A stretch of DNA of 64,000 nucleotides from Physcomitrium patens (GCF_000002425.4 NC_037275.1:8950450-9014449); one strand, 5' to 3'. Positions 34,812 through 45,534 are shown, counted from the stretch's first letter. A program made the numbers and translations. Notes: generated from the letters alone by a model not told the origin.

Positions 34812-36348
34812 TTATCTCCCTTCCAAGGATAAGTTTGACAAGGAATAGTAATCACATATTGAAGAAGTCTAAGATGTAGCAAATTATATTTGTAACATAT
34901 ATTGATCTTTATTCCCTTTGAAGGTAGTTGATAGATCCTCTCAGCCATCGATAATGTTCCATTCTAGAAAGAGAAGACCACCATGTTATTTGATCATTGT
35001 TGAAACCTTTGTAACTTTTTTCAAATAAAAAATTTATAATACCATCAAGAGTTATTCCTATCTCTAATAAAATCATCAATCATTGAAAGTCTCTTCTTAG
35101 GGCATGATATCAAATGCATTGTATCTTGCCATCTATTCAAAGAAAAATATGTCATTCTTAAAGAACTTTATTTCTATTATATTATCTTGAATGCTACAAT
35201 AATTACAATTTCTTATCTAATAAGCTAGTAAATTATGGTTCTTGAGTTTAATTTCTTAGCTATTGATTCTCCATCTTCTTAATGCCATAATTATAAAGAA
35301 ATTACAAACAAATATAGAAGGTAGAATATAATTTTTTTAAAATTATGTTTCTTTTATAAAAAACTTTTGCTATCATTTATTTTATTTTTGATAGATGTTA
35401 TTGATGAAAAGCTTTGATTTTCTCTACTGCATTTATAAGATTTTTTATTAGCTTCCATATGCATTTGCTAATATTATATCTATGCTAATAAATAAGATAT
35501 TATAACTTATGTTAGCATTGACATAAATCTAAGACTTCTTTCACTTCAAATTTTTTATTATTATCCATTTCTATAGGAGGCGGTGGTATTTATCTTCTCT
35601 CCAAGATATTTACTATCTTATATGGCTCTAAAAGAGACATGTGAAATATAATATGGATTTTCATAGACTCCAGTAGATATAATCAATAAGAAATTAGATT
35701 TATTTATTCACAAATAGGAAATGGTCTAAGTCTACAATAATCTAACTTATTATAAATACAAATAATTTTAATATAATGACAAAGTAACCATATTTTATCA
35801 ATAACATGGAAATGAAGTTGTTCTTTATAATAAGCATTTGCATTTTTTTTTTTGTTGTCCTTGAGCCTCTTTTAGTTGCACCTTTATTGTTATATATAGC
35901 TCAGATAAATGATTTGTGAAATCTTATGCCACAAGATTATCAACTTTTGAAAAGTCAAAAGCATCAAGTTATAGATAATAACCATAATTAATAAAAAAAG
36001 ATATTTATTGTATAGAAGAGTGCATCATACTATTATAAGCAAACTTTGGCAATGAAAAAAGAATTGACCAATCATCTTATTGGTACTTGATGGTATACCT
36101 CAAATACTTCTTCAAAATTTGATTTACATGTTCTATTTGTCTATCAGTTTGAAGATGGAAAGTTGAATGTAATTTTATATCTACTTTTAGAATCTTAAAA
36201 AATATTTTCTAAAATCTTAATATAAACTAAATTTTCTACTCAATGTAATATTTTTAGGCAATCTATGATAGCAATAGATATTGTCAAGGAAAAGATTGGT
36301 TGTTTGTTCTTTTGTGATAACTTTTTTACATAGTACAAAATGTGCCAT
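34812..36348 (-). pseudogene. 2c chromodomain region and integrase C-terminal half (shredded)
   Basis: Minus-strand remnant: 3' untranslated sequence at 34812-35390, the chromodomain-equivalent region at about 35420-35690 (homologous to the readable one in 2d at 54967-55179), then integrase up to the E4 insertion. The second catalytic position, in LSRKF context near 36245, is Ser (codon AGT) instead of Asp. No long ORF survives. Confidence 0.7.
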
Positions 36349-37058
36349 TGTAGAATAAGTAGTTATTTGTTGAATTGTAGATACTTAGTTCATAGTGTAA
36401 ACAGGGATAGATGACTGTTGAAAAGGTAGTTCAGTAGGTAAAATGGATGAATAGTTAGGAAAAGCAGTTTTCATTAGAGATGTAGCAGTTGGTATCTCGT
36501 GGTAGCATAAGGAGGATGGGAGAGAGGAAGTAGGGGCCATTACTGTGATAGTGTGAGCCGGGGTAAGCTTGGTGCTACCTCTTTTCTTTTGTTGTTATGT
36601 TCTTTGAAATAAGAGTATTGAGAGTTTCTGAATATTGTGAAGTGAATCATGGAATGAAAGTGTGAATGGAATTATATGTTATTGAATGAGAAGAAGAGAG
36701 ATTGAATGCTGAAATCTGAATGTAGTTCAGCAGAGAGAATGAGTCTGTGTTTGTGTGAAACACTGTAATGTGAAGGCAGTTAATGGTGAAGAACTCCAGA
36801 ATTTGGATTATAGTATGATTATGTCCTGTCATTTAGGATAGTGCGGGATTACATGTTGTTTGTTATCAGTGATGGTGGAGTATTATTAGGAAGTGGAAAG
36901 CATTGTAGTGTTTCCTGGATGTTTTAAGTAGTGCGGAATACAGTTAATTGTGTGACCCTAACGTGTAAGCTCATGCGGTATTCTTTCCCTGTGTTCGAAT
37001 TCCCCTATACAGGTTTACTCTGATTAGATAAGTTAGAGTAAGTAAAACGACAATCACA
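36349..37058 (+). repeat. E4 5' LTR
   Basis: 710 bp, TGTAGAATAAGTAG at the start and CAATCACA at the end, apparently identical to 45535-46244. A small antisense ORF (36647-36832) recurs in the other LTR and is not considered a gene. Confidence 0.95.
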
Positions 37059-37061
37059 TTT

Positions 37062-37079
37062 TGGCGCCGCTGCCGGGGA
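37062..37079 (+). other. E4 primer binding site (tRNA-Asp)
   Basis: TGGCGCCGCTGCCGGGGA, 3 nt after the LTR, complements the 3' end of plant tRNA-Asp with one mismatch (C for T). Confidence 0.85.
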
Positions 37080-37170
37080 AATTGATAATAGCATGGAGTG
37101 TTAGGTTTTAACTGCCGGTTGAAGTAGATGGGAAATAGGTAGCAGTCGCAGAAGAATATAATGAAAGAGT

Positions 37171-38289
37171 ATGGTTATTAAGAATGAGAACTTAACAGTA
37201 AAGAAAATACGGCAGTCAAGAGAAAGAATAGAGAGATCGCAAGCAAGAAATTTGTTGCGAAACGAGCAACAAAAAAAGTTAAAAAGGAATCATAGACAAA
37301 GCTGGATTAAGCCATGGTTGCATGCCTGTCGTCATATTCGAGCATACCCAGAAGCTAATCGACATCTAATATTTCAGAAGTATATACCGTTAGAGAAATT
37401 GCCAAGAGCACTTGCTGAAAATTTGATCAATAGGCCAGGGTTTCTTCTGAGACCGTTAACTGAGAGTGGGGGAATCACAGAAGAGTTGGGTACTCCATTG
37501 GGTACATTTCCAATAGCGGAAACTGCCGATTCCGTCAAAACTGGTTCCATAGAGTGGCATAAATTATTGGTCAATAAGGGCCAATTCAGTGTGTTTCAAA
37601 ATCCGTCATTCTCACCTCCTATTCAACCAATAAACTTGTTCAAGAATAATAATAGCAAATTGAGTAGGGTGGAAAGTTCGGAAAATATATTTAGGAGAGA
37701 CGCAGACTATATTAACAAACGATTAAGTGTCACATTGTTAAATTCAATGACGACGGGAGGTCCAGCGGTTCCCATAGCAGTACAAATGGGTACTGTGAGT
37801 GATCGCACAACTAGCGTGGCTCCATTACCTACCTTTAGGGGTTTTCCGGGTGCGGATCCAGATCAACATTTGTCGCAGTTTTTGACAGCATGTGTCGCCA
37901 ATAATGGGAGAACCGAGGATATTTGGTTACGATGGTTGCCAGCAACCTTAAAGGATACGGCGTTTGAATGGTATAACCGTCAACCAGTTGGTCAATTTTC
38001 GAACTGGGAAGCATTGAAGAATGCATTTTTGACCCGTTTCCGACCAATTGGTTTTGAAGACCGTCTTCGAGGAAGGTTAATGAACAGCAAAATGATCCTA
38101 GGAGAGGCGGTGGAATCGTTCTATGGCCGAGTGGCTGATATACTTAGTAAGTGGCCGAACCACCAAATGCCGGAGGCATTTATATTATCTATATTAATAA
38201 ATGGTTTGCACCCACCAGAGCTAAAAATGTTTGTAAAAGAAGCTCAACCAGTTACGATATCTGCATCCCTTGATAGAGCCAAGGTTTGA
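37171..38289 (+). CDS. E4 gag (372 residues, ends at an in-frame TGA)
   Basis: Starts at ATG 37171; the ATG at 37161 meets a stop after six codons. The basic N-terminus is followed by a retrotrans_gag capsid domain at about residues 225-335 (TFRGFPGADPDQHLSQFLTA, KDTAFEWYNRQP, NWEALKNAFLTRFRPIG). The TGA at 38287-38289 is in the same frame as the following gag-pol ORF, with only 14 codons before the next ATG at 38332, so gag and pol were probably one polyprotein interrupted by a single point change. Programmed readthrough is possible but less likely. Confidence 0.9.
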   Translation: MVIKNENLTVKKIRQSRERIERSQARNLLRNEQQKKLKRNHRQSWIKPWLHACRHIRAYPEANRHLIFQKYIPLEKLPRALAENLINRPGFLLRPLTESGGITEELGTPLGTFPIAETADSVKTGSIEWHKLLVNKGQFSVFQNPSFSPPIQPINLFKNNNSKLSRVESSENIFRRDADYINKRLSVTLLNSMTTGGPAVPIAVQMGTVSDRTTSVAPLPTFRGFPGADPDQHLSQFLTACVANNGRTEDIWLRWLPATLKDTAFEWYNRQPVGQFSNWEALKNAFLTRFRPIGFEDRLRGRLMNSKMILGEAVESFYGRVADILSKWPNHQMPEAFILSILINGLHPPELKMFVKEAQPVTISASLDRAKV

Positions 38290-38331
38290 GAGGAATGCCA
38301 TTATGATCAGTTTTTAACTGCGTGTGCCACG

Positions 38332-41300
38332 ATGATACCAGTTCAAAGCAATTATCAATATCCGGCTTTGAACGGATCAGTGGGTAGTTATCCACAGATG
38401 ATCGAAACAGTTGCCCAGTCAAGTGCCAATACTCAGGGGCCAGTTAATGTTACCCCATTGCAAGCTTTACCACCGCAAGTAACAACAGCGTATGCCCCAT
38501 ATTTTCCATATCAAACACACGAGTCAACTTTGGCGGAAAAACAAATAATATCAGCTTCAAAAGATTCCAATGAAGCCTTGTTATTGAACTTGACGAAGAA
38601 AATGGAGGAAATGGCCGTTAATATGGCCAAAGATAAGGAGAAGAGGCAAAAGCCAACCAATACTAGGACCAATGTATGGTGCAGTAATTGTCAGGGCCAC
38701 GGTCATTTGGTAACGGAATGCCCGTCACCTTCACAAGTGTTGGGTAAATGTACATTTTGTGGAGGCAAGCACTTAACCGCTAATTGTTGGAATTTGCAAA
38801 GACAACAACAATTCAGTAATCCGACCATGATTCCACCAACTCCATGGGATGTCAATCAAGTTCAAACAGGAAATACGTTTGGATGGCATGGAAATCGATC
38901 TAACCGACAAAATCGAGCAGTCAATCATTTTCAGAATTCCACTTATAGTGAGGGGTTTGTATCAAATCCTCGGAGCTATGGTAAGGAGCAGCATGGGTAT
39001 CAGCCATATGCTCCATCGATGCCATTGAACCAAGTACAACCGGGACAACCAGGATCGTTTTCTCAACCTACATGGAACAAACCTAGTAGGTATATACCGG
39101 TGGAGACACCCAATATGCCTGATGGGGGTGCAAAAAGGCCATTGCGTTGTTTCCGTTGTAGACAGATTGGTCATTATGCCAATGAATGTCCCAATCCAAG
39201 AGCCAGTGACGATTATGCCCCAGTTTGTGGGAATTGCAAGCAGTCAGGGCATACGTATCAGCAATGTAATGCTCCATTCAATTTCAATAATCGGGATCAG
39301 CAGATCCAGAGTCCAGGAAAAATGGAGGGAATAAATCGAGGACCTCAAGACTCTCCAGTAAATCGGGTGGAATGTGTCCATACCGTTCTTACTAGGAGCC
39401 AGCAAAAAGGGAAAGGCCCAATTAAACATTTGGAAGATCCTAAAGCGAAGGGCCAATCACACCCAATTACGGACCAATCCCATTCAGGCCCGGAAACTGG
39501 GAAAGTCTTGAGCCCTGATTTGGTTGCGAAGCCCAATGAGGTCCCAATTACGGAGTCTTCAGTTCCGTCTCGAACCGGTCTGTTCCCACCGCAGTTCCAA
39601 GAAGCATCATACCCGTTGAAAGATCCCCTTGGGAAAGGAAGTCCCAAGGAAGCTCAATCTGCTGTTCCAATTCCAAGTCCAGGGCGGCAGAATAAATTAC
39701 CTCACGGAGTTAAGCTCAAACCCATGAAACGGAAGAGGGCATTGGGAATTACCCTAAATATGGAACCCTATGACATTTTAAAGGATTTGGACGCTATTCG
39801 GCCTTCAATCTCTATGAAGCAACTTCTAGCAGTCGCACCAGAGTGTCGTTCCACCTTGAATTCATCCCTAACAAGACATCGGCATCGTAATATGGAAGTT
39901 TGTGAAGTTAGTTTGAACCCTGATCCAGGTGCACCAACCATTGATGTTTCGATTGATGGTGTTCGGATCTCTGGCGTCCAGGTAGATGGAGGTTCCAGCG
40001 TCAATTTAATGAACGCTGATACAATGGATGCTTTAGGTCTGGAACAATTAGTCCCCACGACATTGGTATTACGGATGGCAGATCATAGCCGAGTTAAGCC
40101 AATGGGTATTTTACGGAGTGTTCAAACTATAATTGCAGGTATTGCCTATGAAATTGACTACATTGTCTTTCGCTTACAACGTTCGACTTTATCGTACCCT
40201 ATTTTATTGGGACGACCCTGGCTGTATCAAGCGAAGGCCAAGAACGATTGGGGTCGAGGTACTTTGACAATTGGTAAGGGCGTAGATAAAATGGTATTAC
40301 AAATGTACCCAGTATGCTATCACGGGGAGTCTCAGTTGCCAGTATCTGAATTGACGTCGGACGAAGGGCTTAGCTCCGATGATGACACAGAAGTACCGAG
40401 TACGGAGGCCAATGTGGAGGCAGCACAGCACCCTGAGGTGGTGTACCAATGTGGAGGTCCGGGGGAGTACTTGATATACCCGAAGGATTCGGAAAACTCT
40501 GCTTATGTAAGTATTGACTGGAAACCTGGGTACGATGTGCACCATGTTAGTGCCCTCGAGACGGGATTCGTTACTTCGCATATGTCGGACATACCGAGTA
40601 ACTTTAAATCACTGCGGGAATTGAAACAGAGTATTGTTGCTGACCCTGTATGTCAAACTATTAACTTAGCGACCACGGCCGAACCTCGGCTAATTAAGGT
40701 CTACGAAGGTATTAAGGAACAAGAGTTGACCTGTTGGACAGACTTTTTCTTACATCATAAATCCGCTTTTGCTTGGACTTATAATGATCTACAAGGTATC
40801 CCCGCTGATGTCTGTGAACATCGTATCATATTGGAAGAAAACGCTAAACCGGTACGCCAGAGGCAACATCGCCTTAATCCTAAATATTCCCTTATGGTGA
40901 AGGAAGAATTGGACAAGCTTCTTGCGGTGGGTTTCATTTACCCGGTACCGAATAGTGAGTGGGTTTCTCCAATTGTGATGGTGCCGAAAAAGAACGGAAA
41001 AATCCGAATTTGTCAAGATTTCCGAAAACTTAATGCAGCCACCAAGAAAGATTACTTTCCGTTACCATTCACGGATAGTATATTGGACGCCGTCGCCGGT
41101 CACGAATGCTATTCGTTTCTCGATGGTTTCTCCGGGTATAATCAAGTTCAAATTGCAAAAGAAGACCAGCTCAAGACAACCTTTACTACGGATTGGGGCA
41201 CATTTGCTTATCGCGTGATGCCTTTCGGGTTATGTAACGCCCCAGCCACGTTCCAACGCGTGATGACTCAGGCTTTTCAAGATTATCTCCGACTGTTTAT

Positions 41301-43440
41301 GGAGATCTTTTTAGATGACTTTTGTACATTCAGTACCAAACAAGATCATCTTCATTGTTTAGGCAAATGTTTGGCTCAGTGTGCCAAATTTGGAATATCG
41401 TTGAATTCGGAGAAGTGCCAATTTGGTGTTCCGTCCAGAAAATTATTGGGCCATATTGTTTCCAGTCGTGGTAATGCTACAGATCCTGACAAAGTGCAGC
41501 ATATCATGAACTTGCCCAGACCGGAGACAGTCTCCGGTGTTCGAGGGTTCGTTGGTCATGTCAGTTATTATCGACGATTTATAAGTTCGTTTGCAGTTAT
41601 TTGTCAACCTTTAACGAACTTACTGAAGAAACCTCCGTCCGATGGTACTAGTCCCCTCTGGACCAAGGAGTGTACCGTAGCCTTCGAGGTCTTAAAGTCA
41701 AAATTGGTCTCTGCACCAATATTGGTGGCTCCTTGTTGGACAAAGCCATTTCATGTGTATGTTGATGCATCCAATGCTGCTATTGGCTCGGTGTTAAGCC
41801 AGAAGGATGATAAGGGATTCGATCATCCAATATATTATGCCAGTCGACAATTGGTGGCTGCCGAACGCAACTATACTACTACTGAACGAGAGGCGTTGGG
41901 TATGATATACTCGGTTAAAAAATTTCGGCACTATTTGCTTGGGTATCCGTTTGTATTTTATGTGGATCATGATGCCCTCAAATATCTGATTAATAAGCCT
42001 CAATTGACTGGGCGCATTGCTCGCTGGGTCTTACTCCTCCAGGAGTTCAATTTTACGGTGGTTGTCAGACCTGGGAAGCAACATGCGAACGCAGATCATT
42101 TATCCCGGTTGTCTAATATTCTCGGCAACGAGCCTGTTCCCGATGATCTTCCCGACGCCGCATTATTTGTGGTGGATGTGATATCCCCCGAGTATAGCGA
42201 AATTATTCAGTTTCTGACCTTCCATACTTTTCCGCCGACTTTCACGGACAAGCTTAAGAAGCGCCTTATTCTGAAGAGTGCCCCATACACGATGATTCGT
42301 GATGCTTTGTATAAACAAGGACGCGATGGTCTTTTACGGCGCTGTATCTTTCCCAGTGAAGTACAGTCGATACTTACAGGTTGTCATTTGGATAGTTGTG
42401 GTGGTCATTTCGCGGGAGACAGCACTGCCCGCAAGACTTTAATGGCCGGATATTGGTGGCCCACAATGTTTTCTGATGCCCACCAGTTCGTTCGCCGTTG
42501 TGATCCTTGTCAACGAATTGGTCGACCTACGGGTACTTCCGCCATGCCGTTAGTCCCAATCTTGGCCCAGGTTCCGTTTGAAAAATGGGGTATTGATTTT
42601 GTTGGTCCCATTGCACCAGCGTCAAAACCTGGTCAAAAGCGGTATATCTTAGTCGCCACCGATTATGTCACCAAATGGGCAGAGGCGATTGCTACCCGCA
42701 CCGATAATGCCAGTACGGTGGCAACTTTTCTGTATGAGAATATTATCACTCGCTTTGGGTGTCCCAAGGAATTGGTCAGCGATCGAGGCACCCATTTCAT
42801 CAATGCTACCATCGCCGCCTTGACGACCACATATGAGATCAAGCATCGTAAGACCACTCCCTACCATCCTCGTGCCAATGGGCAAACGGAAAAGACCAAC
42901 GGCATTTTGTGCAAAGTCTTGACTAAGACAATTTCAGGGGCCGGTACTGATTGGGAGACCAAACTCTTTGCAGCTTTGTGGGCTTATCGTACCACCTATA
43001 AGGTAACTACCCACTCTACTCCGTTCCAATTAGTTTACGGTCAAGAGGCAATTTTACCTATCGAATTGGAGGTTCCCAGTTTACGAATTGCTTTAGACGA
43101 ACGCCTCAGTGACACTGAGTCATTACACTCTCGGTTGATGAAATTGGAGGAATTGGATGAAATACGGGCTGTCGCTCTATTCCACATGGAAGCCACTCAA
43201 AAACGGAGGAAGAGTTACTATGATAGTAAACTGCGGCCGAAGTGTTTTATGCCCAATGATTTGGTATTGCTGTATGATAGCCGATTCAACCATTTTCCGG
43301 GAAAATTTCAAGTTCGCTGGCATGGGCCATATCGCGTAATTGAAGGATTTTCCAATGGGTCTGTTCAATTGGAGGATTTCACGGGCCATCGTTTCAGTAC
43401 CCGCATTAATGGAAATCGTTTACGGTTATATAATACCTAA
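38332..43440 (+). CDS. E4 gag-pol polyprotein (1702 residues from first ATG after the stop)
   Basis: Nucleocapsid with four CCHC-type knuckles (about residues 115-131, 139-153, 272-287 and 298-312). Protease active site VDGGSSVNLM near 550. RT at about 830-1060 with catalytic FLDD at 41308-41319. RNase H from VYVDASNAAIGS (about 1143). Integrase zinc finger (HLDSCGGHF .. CDPCQRIG, 1354-1395) and catalytic triad: Asp in ATDYVTKW (1442), Asp in VSDRGTHF (1483) and Glu in ANGQTEKTN (1519). All catalytic residues are intact. It ends at TAA 43438-43440 without a chromodomain. The polyprotein would package, copy and integrate the element. Confidence 0.95.
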   Translation: MIPVQSNYQYPALNGSVGSYPQMIETVAQSSANTQGPVNVTPLQALPPQVTTAYAPYFPYQTHESTLAEKQIISASKDSNEALLLNLTKKMEEMAVNMAKDKEKRQKPTNTRTNVWCSNCQGHGHLVTECPSPSQVLGKCTFCGGKHLTANCWNLQRQQQFSNPTMIPPTPWDVNQVQTGNTFGWHGNRSNRQNRAVNHFQNSTYSEGFVSNPRSYGKEQHGYQPYAPSMPLNQVQPGQPGSFSQPTWNKPSRYIPVETPNMPDGGAKRPLRCFRCRQIGHYANECPNPRASDDYAPVCGNCKQSGHTYQQCNAPFNFNNRDQQIQSPGKMEGINRGPQDSPVNRVECVHTVLTRSQQKGKGPIKHLEDPKAKGQSHPITDQSHSGPETGKVLSPDLVAKPNEVPITESSVPSRTGLFPPQFQEASYPLKDPLGKGSPKEAQSAVPIPSPGRQNKLPHGVKLKPMKRKRALGITLNMEPYDILKDLDAIRPSISMKQLLAVAPECRSTLNSSLTRHRHRNMEVCEVSLNPDPGAPTIDVSIDGVRISGVQVDGGSSVNLMNADTMDALGLEQLVPTTLVLRMADHSRVKPMGILRSVQTIIAGIAYEIDYIVFRLQRSTLSYPILLGRPWLYQAKAKNDWGRGTLTIGKGVDKMVLQMYPVCYHGESQLPVSELTSDEGLSSDDDTEVPSTEANVEAAQHPEVVYQCGGPGEYLIYPKDSENSAYVSIDWKPGYDVHHVSALETGFVTSHMSDIPSNFKSLRELKQSIVADPVCQTINLATTAEPRLIKVYEGIKEQELTCWTDFFLHHKSAFAWTYNDLQGIPADVCEHRIILEENAKPVRQRQHRLNPKYSLMVKEELDKLLAVGFIYPVPNSEWVSPIVMVPKKNGKIRICQDFRKLNAATKKDYFPLPFTDSILDAVAGHECYSFLDGFSGYNQVQIAKEDQLKTTFTTDWGTFAYRVMPFGLCNAPATFQRVMTQAFQDYLRLFMEIFLDDFCTFSTKQDHLHCLGKCLAQCAKFGISLNSEKCQFGVPSRKLLGHIVSSRGNATDPDKVQHIMNLPRPETVSGVRGFVGHVSYYRRFISSFAVICQPLTNLLKKPPSDGTSPLWTKECTVAFEVLKSKLVSAPILVAPCWTKPFHVYVDASNAAIGSVLSQKDDKGFDHPIYYASRQLVAAERNYTTTEREALGMIYSVKKFRHYLLGYPFVFYVDHDALKYLINKPQLTGRIARWVLLLQEFNFTVVVRPGKQHANADHLSRLSNILGNEPVPDDLPDAALFVVDVISPEYSEIIQFLTFHTFPPTFTDKLKKRLILKSAPYTMIRDALYKQGRDGLLRRCIFPSEVQSILTGCHLDSCGGHFAGDSTARKTLMAGYWWPTMFSDAHQFVRRCDPCQRIGRPTGTSAMPLVPILAQVPFEKWGIDFVGPIAPASKPGQKRYILVATDYVTKWAEAIATRTDNASTVATFLYENIITRFGCPKELVSDRGTHFINATIAALTTTYEIKHRKTTPYHPRANGQTEKTNGILCKVLTKTISGAGTDWETKLFAALWAYRTTYKVTTHSTPFQLVYGQEAILPIELEVPSLRIALDERLSDTESLHSRLMKLEELDEIRAVALFHMEATQKRRKSYYDSKLRPKCFMPNDLVLLYDSRFNHFPGKFQVRWHGPYRVIEGFSNGSVQLEDFTGHRFSTRINGNRLRLYNT

Positions 43441-43457
43441 AACCCGGGACGGGTTTT
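43439..43457 (+). other. 8-bp hairpin at the E4 pol stop
   Basis: AAAACCCG-GGA-CGGGTTTT forms a perfect 8-bp stem with a 3-nt loop, overlapping the TAA. Its role is unknown; it could mark a 3' boundary or affect translation. Confidence 0.6.
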
Positions 43458-43466
43458 ATTTCATTT

Positions 43467-43478
43467 GAGGGGAGGGGA
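43467..43478 (+). other. Internal polypurine tract of E4
   Basis: GAGGGGAGGGGA lies just after pol, 2 kb before the 3' LTR. It could act as a second plus-strand primer or be a relic of a former end of the internal region. Confidence 0.45.
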
Positions 43479-43761
43479 CTTCGAATGGACTCAGGAGGGA
43501 CCTAATTATGGTATAAGACGTAGAGGCGGCTGCAAGGATATGTAGTAATCACTATTGTGTCAGATGCGAAGGAAGTGAGAAATGGACAGTATGGGTACCA
43601 TGTTGTCGCTCTCATCACTAGGTAATAGAATAGGAGTGGGGCTCCTACTAAGGGTTATTCTGTGGTGTTATATTATGTTGTTGCTTATTTGTGTCTCATT
43701 TTAGTGTTTCGGGCAGACTGGAGAGTGGCATTGACGGTTAGGACCTGTAAGCGTTTGAGTC

Positions 43762-45456
43762 ATGGCGATTGAAAGTACCAAGAGAGCTGTAGACAGAGAT
43801 GAAAGTGGCCGGAATGTGAGAGCTAAACGCACAGCAAAACCACCGGCTGTGATAATCGTTACCAATATGGAGCCGATGAAGTTAGAAATCTGTTGGACGC
43901 AGAGAAAAATAAGGGATTTTCGGACTGCGAAGCTGTTCCAGTTTTTGCACCATTCAGAGCGTTTACCATCAATCAATGTGTCATTAGTGGAGGAATACAT
44001 TGAGAATTACGACCCCGAGGATGGATCGAGTGTCGTTCAAGGGCGAATTATTGGGATTGATGAAACAATCCTGGAAAAGGTGTTGTTTCTTCCCATTGGA
44101 GAGATGGCAGTTGGGACTGATGAGTCAGGCGATTTCAGCCCAGGTAGATATTTCAAGGGAGGAATGTCATCCTTTGAAAGGAGCCAAGGATGGCGGACTC
44201 AGGAGGCGATTACACAAGAATATGTGGAATGGTTGCGGTTCGTGCTGAGGCGGTTAGGATTGTACCGACACCCCACATATGTGTCAAAACGATTATTGTA
44301 TGCAGCAGTAGGGGCGTTTGAGGGGATGGTGTTCAACTGGGCGGCTTACGTAGCTACTCGTATTCATGCGGAGATAGGAGCCAAGTTCAAATTGGGGAAG
44401 TTCACATCCTTGCTTTGTTCAAATTATGTATATGCTGTCATCGCGCACACATTGCGTCAACCACCGTCAGAAGAGGAAAACCCTATACAAGTGTCAGCAC
44501 CTTTGCAGAGAGAACGAAATTTGTTGGCACAGAATCACAATGTAGCGGATGTAATACACGAAATTGGAGAATCAAGTCGTACAGTGGTTCAAGGGGTAGC
44601 TCCGGTTATCGAAGCGAGACGGGTTCCAAGTGGTCTTGCGGTGGAAGAGGAGAATCAAGTCCCATTATTGATAGATATCAACCAGTTGGCGTTTCCAGAG
44701 GGTCGATTCCCTGAAGGAGTATCTCTTAAAAATGCCGTATTGAAGCACATTTCGCAAATACATTGTATGGTACGAGCATTGGATGTCGAAGACAGAAGTA
44801 AACGAGATTGGGAGGACAGTAAAAAAAGGATATCGGATCAAAATCAAAAAATCAGGGAGCAAGAACTGAGGATTCAAGAAATTGAAGAAGTCAAGTTGGT
44901 CCTGGAGCGGAAATTGGTTCTCCAATATGAGGCTTGGACAAAGGAAAAAGAACAGATTTCACGGATTGTGGAAGGACAACGGGACGAATTGATTCAGAAT
45001 AGGAAGTCATGGGATTTGGAACGGGAGAAGTTCAAATGCCAGTTGCAAGCGGAAGTGGACAAGACAGAGTTATTGGCGACAGAGAAAGCGTTATTGTGTG
45101 ACCAATTGAGATGTGAAACGGGGAAAATGAGGTCTGAAATTGAAGTTTTACAAAATGAGGTGTCAAAACTGACGGAAGAGTTAACTGTGAGGAGCCAATC
45201 TCAAGTGTCGATTAAAGATGTCCCAGAAGGGATGAGTTCGCAGCAACATCAGTTGGAACTTCGCGATGCCCAGATCCTGAAACTGGAAGCTCAGATCCGT
45301 GAATTGGGAGAATACAATGAAGATCTTTCAGCCCAGTTGAGAAAGGAGTCGCTTGAAATATTGGAAGAGGATGAAGACGTACCACTACAGCCAGAATCGG
45401 TGGAACCAATAATGGATAATGTAGTAATTGATCAATTGGATATATCAAATAAATAG
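43762..45456 (+). CDS. E4 extra ORF: 564-residue protein with coiled coil
   Basis: A separate ORF between integrase and the 3' LTR, same strand, starting ATG GCG at 43762, 322 nt after pol. Residues 1-60 are basic. About 75-235 form a globular region (QGRIIGIDETILEKVLFLP, SSFERSQGWRTQEAITQEY, GMVFNWAAYVATRIHAEIG) that resembles the plant transposon-associated domains found in Athila-type ORFs. Residues about 330-540 are heptad-rich and highly charged (long coiled coil), with an acidic C-terminus. No signal peptide or transmembrane segment is apparent, so it does not look like an envelope protein. Expression would need a spliced or separate mRNA. Intact reading frame implies function until recently; the role is unknown. 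Confidence 0.85.
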   Translation: MAIESTKRAVDRDESGRNVRAKRTAKPPAVIIVTNMEPMKLEICWTQRKIRDFRTAKLFQFLHHSERLPSINVSLVEEYIENYDPEDGSSVVQGRIIGIDETILEKVLFLPIGEMAVGTDESGDFSPGRYFKGGMSSFERSQGWRTQEAITQEYVEWLRFVLRRLGLYRHPTYVSKRLLYAAVGAFEGMVFNWAAYVATRIHAEIGAKFKLGKFTSLLCSNYVYAVIAHTLRQPPSEEENPIQVSAPLQRERNLLAQNHNVADVIHEIGESSRTVVQGVAPVIEARRVPSGLAVEEENQVPLLIDINQLAFPEGRFPEGVSLKNAVLKHISQIHCMVRALDVEDRSKRDWEDSKKRISDQNQKIREQELRIQEIEEVKLVLERKLVLQYEAWTKEKEQISRIVEGQRDELIQNRKSWDLEREKFKCQLQAEVDKTELLATEKALLCDQLRCETGKMRSEIEVLQNEVSKLTEELTVRSQSQVSIKDVPEGMSSQQHQLELRDAQILKLEAQIRELGEYNEDLSAQLRKESLEILEEDEDVPLQPESVEPIMDNVVIDQLDISNK

Positions 45457-45517
45457 AAATTTTGGAGAAGTTTTTTTTTAGTTATGTATCGGTTCTATGT
45501 TTGCGAGGACGCTGCAC

Positions 45518-45534
45518 AGATGGGAGTGGGGCTA
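45518..45534 (+). other. E4 3' polypurine tract
   Basis: The purine-rich AGATGGGAGTGGGG (45519-45532) lies immediately before the 3' LTR, the standard plus-strand primer position. Confidence 0.65.

Noticed and set aside
36647-36832. 61-codon minus-strand ORF in both E4 LTRs
   Set aside because: Repeated only because the LTRs are identical; no promoter or domain argument.
38962-43389. Many antisense ORFs of 60-100 codons across E4 pol
   Set aside because: Shadows of a strongly conserved sense frame; no domains.
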